This document shows positions 6,222 through 6,232 of a stretch of 6,232 nucleotides of DNA, one piece after another. Position numbers and translations under genes: made by a program. Each line of letters opens with the position of its first letter. Positions within the stretch are counted from its first letter, which is position 1. The notes under the pieces were generated by a model, which saw only the letters and a list, made by a program, of their open reading frames with translations, searched no databases and had not been told where the DNA came from. This DNA comes from Deltaproteobacteria bacterium. GTDB taxonomy: Bacteria; Desulfobacterota_B; Binatia; UBA9968. Location: assembly GCA_022545745.1 (NCBI GenBank), contig JACZQL010000090.1:1-6232 (forward strand). Reading direction: 5' to 3'.

Positions 6222-6232
6222 GTAAGTCTCAA

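Larger units (their letters stand above)
5944..6232. other. non-coding, repeat-rich region after nuoN
   Basis: No plausible gene lies in these 289 bases. The first 70 hold only a weak 5-bp hairpin (TTCCC at 5973-5977 with GGGAA at 5984-5988, 6-base loop) with no T-run after it, so it is not a convincing terminator. From 6013 the sequence is almost entirely repetitive: a CCGCAGATT-type degenerate repeat, then a large nested palindromic element that nearly reaches the window edge. No U-tailed intrinsic terminator for the nuo operon is visible, so transcription may run into these repeats or end by a factor-dependent route. Confidence 0.8.

Overview
The window is the 3' end of a bacterial NADH:quinone oxidoreductase (respiratory complex I, nuo) operon. 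Five membrane-arm genes lie in the canonical order nuoJ-nuoK-nuoL-nuoM-nuoN, all on the + strand, and 289 bases of non-coding, repeat-rich DNA follow. All five genes are intact, and the proton-channel residues known from Escherichia coli can be placed in each. The ancestral order, moderately GC-rich coding sequence and single-copy 14-subunit-type gene set suit a Gram-negative-type bacterium with an aerobic or anaerobic respiratory chain. The CCGCAGAGACGCAGAG-type repeats after nuoN recall repeats I associate with environmental lineages such as Desulfobacterota, Nitrospirota or NC10. That is recollection, and the sequence alone does not fix the phylum.

Layout. Bases 1-17 are probably the tail of the upstream gene (nuoI would be expected). 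nuoJ (18-521) overlaps nuoK (521-832) through TGATG. nuoL follows after 20 bases if it starts at ATG 853. A 164-base, AT-richer gap (2767-2930) then breaks the otherwise tight packing. It holds a distant 8-bp inverted repeat, a small hairpin, an unconvincing 38-codon ORF and a possible 4-codon coupling ORF that runs into the nuoM start. nuoM (2931-4487) overlaps nuoN (4477-5943) by 11 bases. Together NuoJ and NuoK form part of the link to the quinone site and the fourth proton path, and NuoL, NuoM and NuoN are the three antiporter-like pumps. NuoL carries the C-terminal lateral helix that braces the others.

The most unusual part is the tail. After a degenerate CCGCAGATT-type repeat (6013-6042) comes a nested 165-base palindromic element (6057-6221). 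Its outer arms are inverted copies, each of three CGCAGAG-like units. Inside are two perfect 13-bp hairpins with 8-base loops. The two loops are exact reverse complements of each other (the match runs to 14 bases into the stems), while the middles of the two stems differ completely and yet remain perfectly paired within each hairpin. The element can therefore form either two hairpins with complementary (kissing) loops or one long hairpin. The covarying stems around a fixed core suggest that the folded form matters, or that a copying mechanism keeps remaking the stems. I see no protein-coding accessory system, CRISPR array, tRNA or rRNA in the window.
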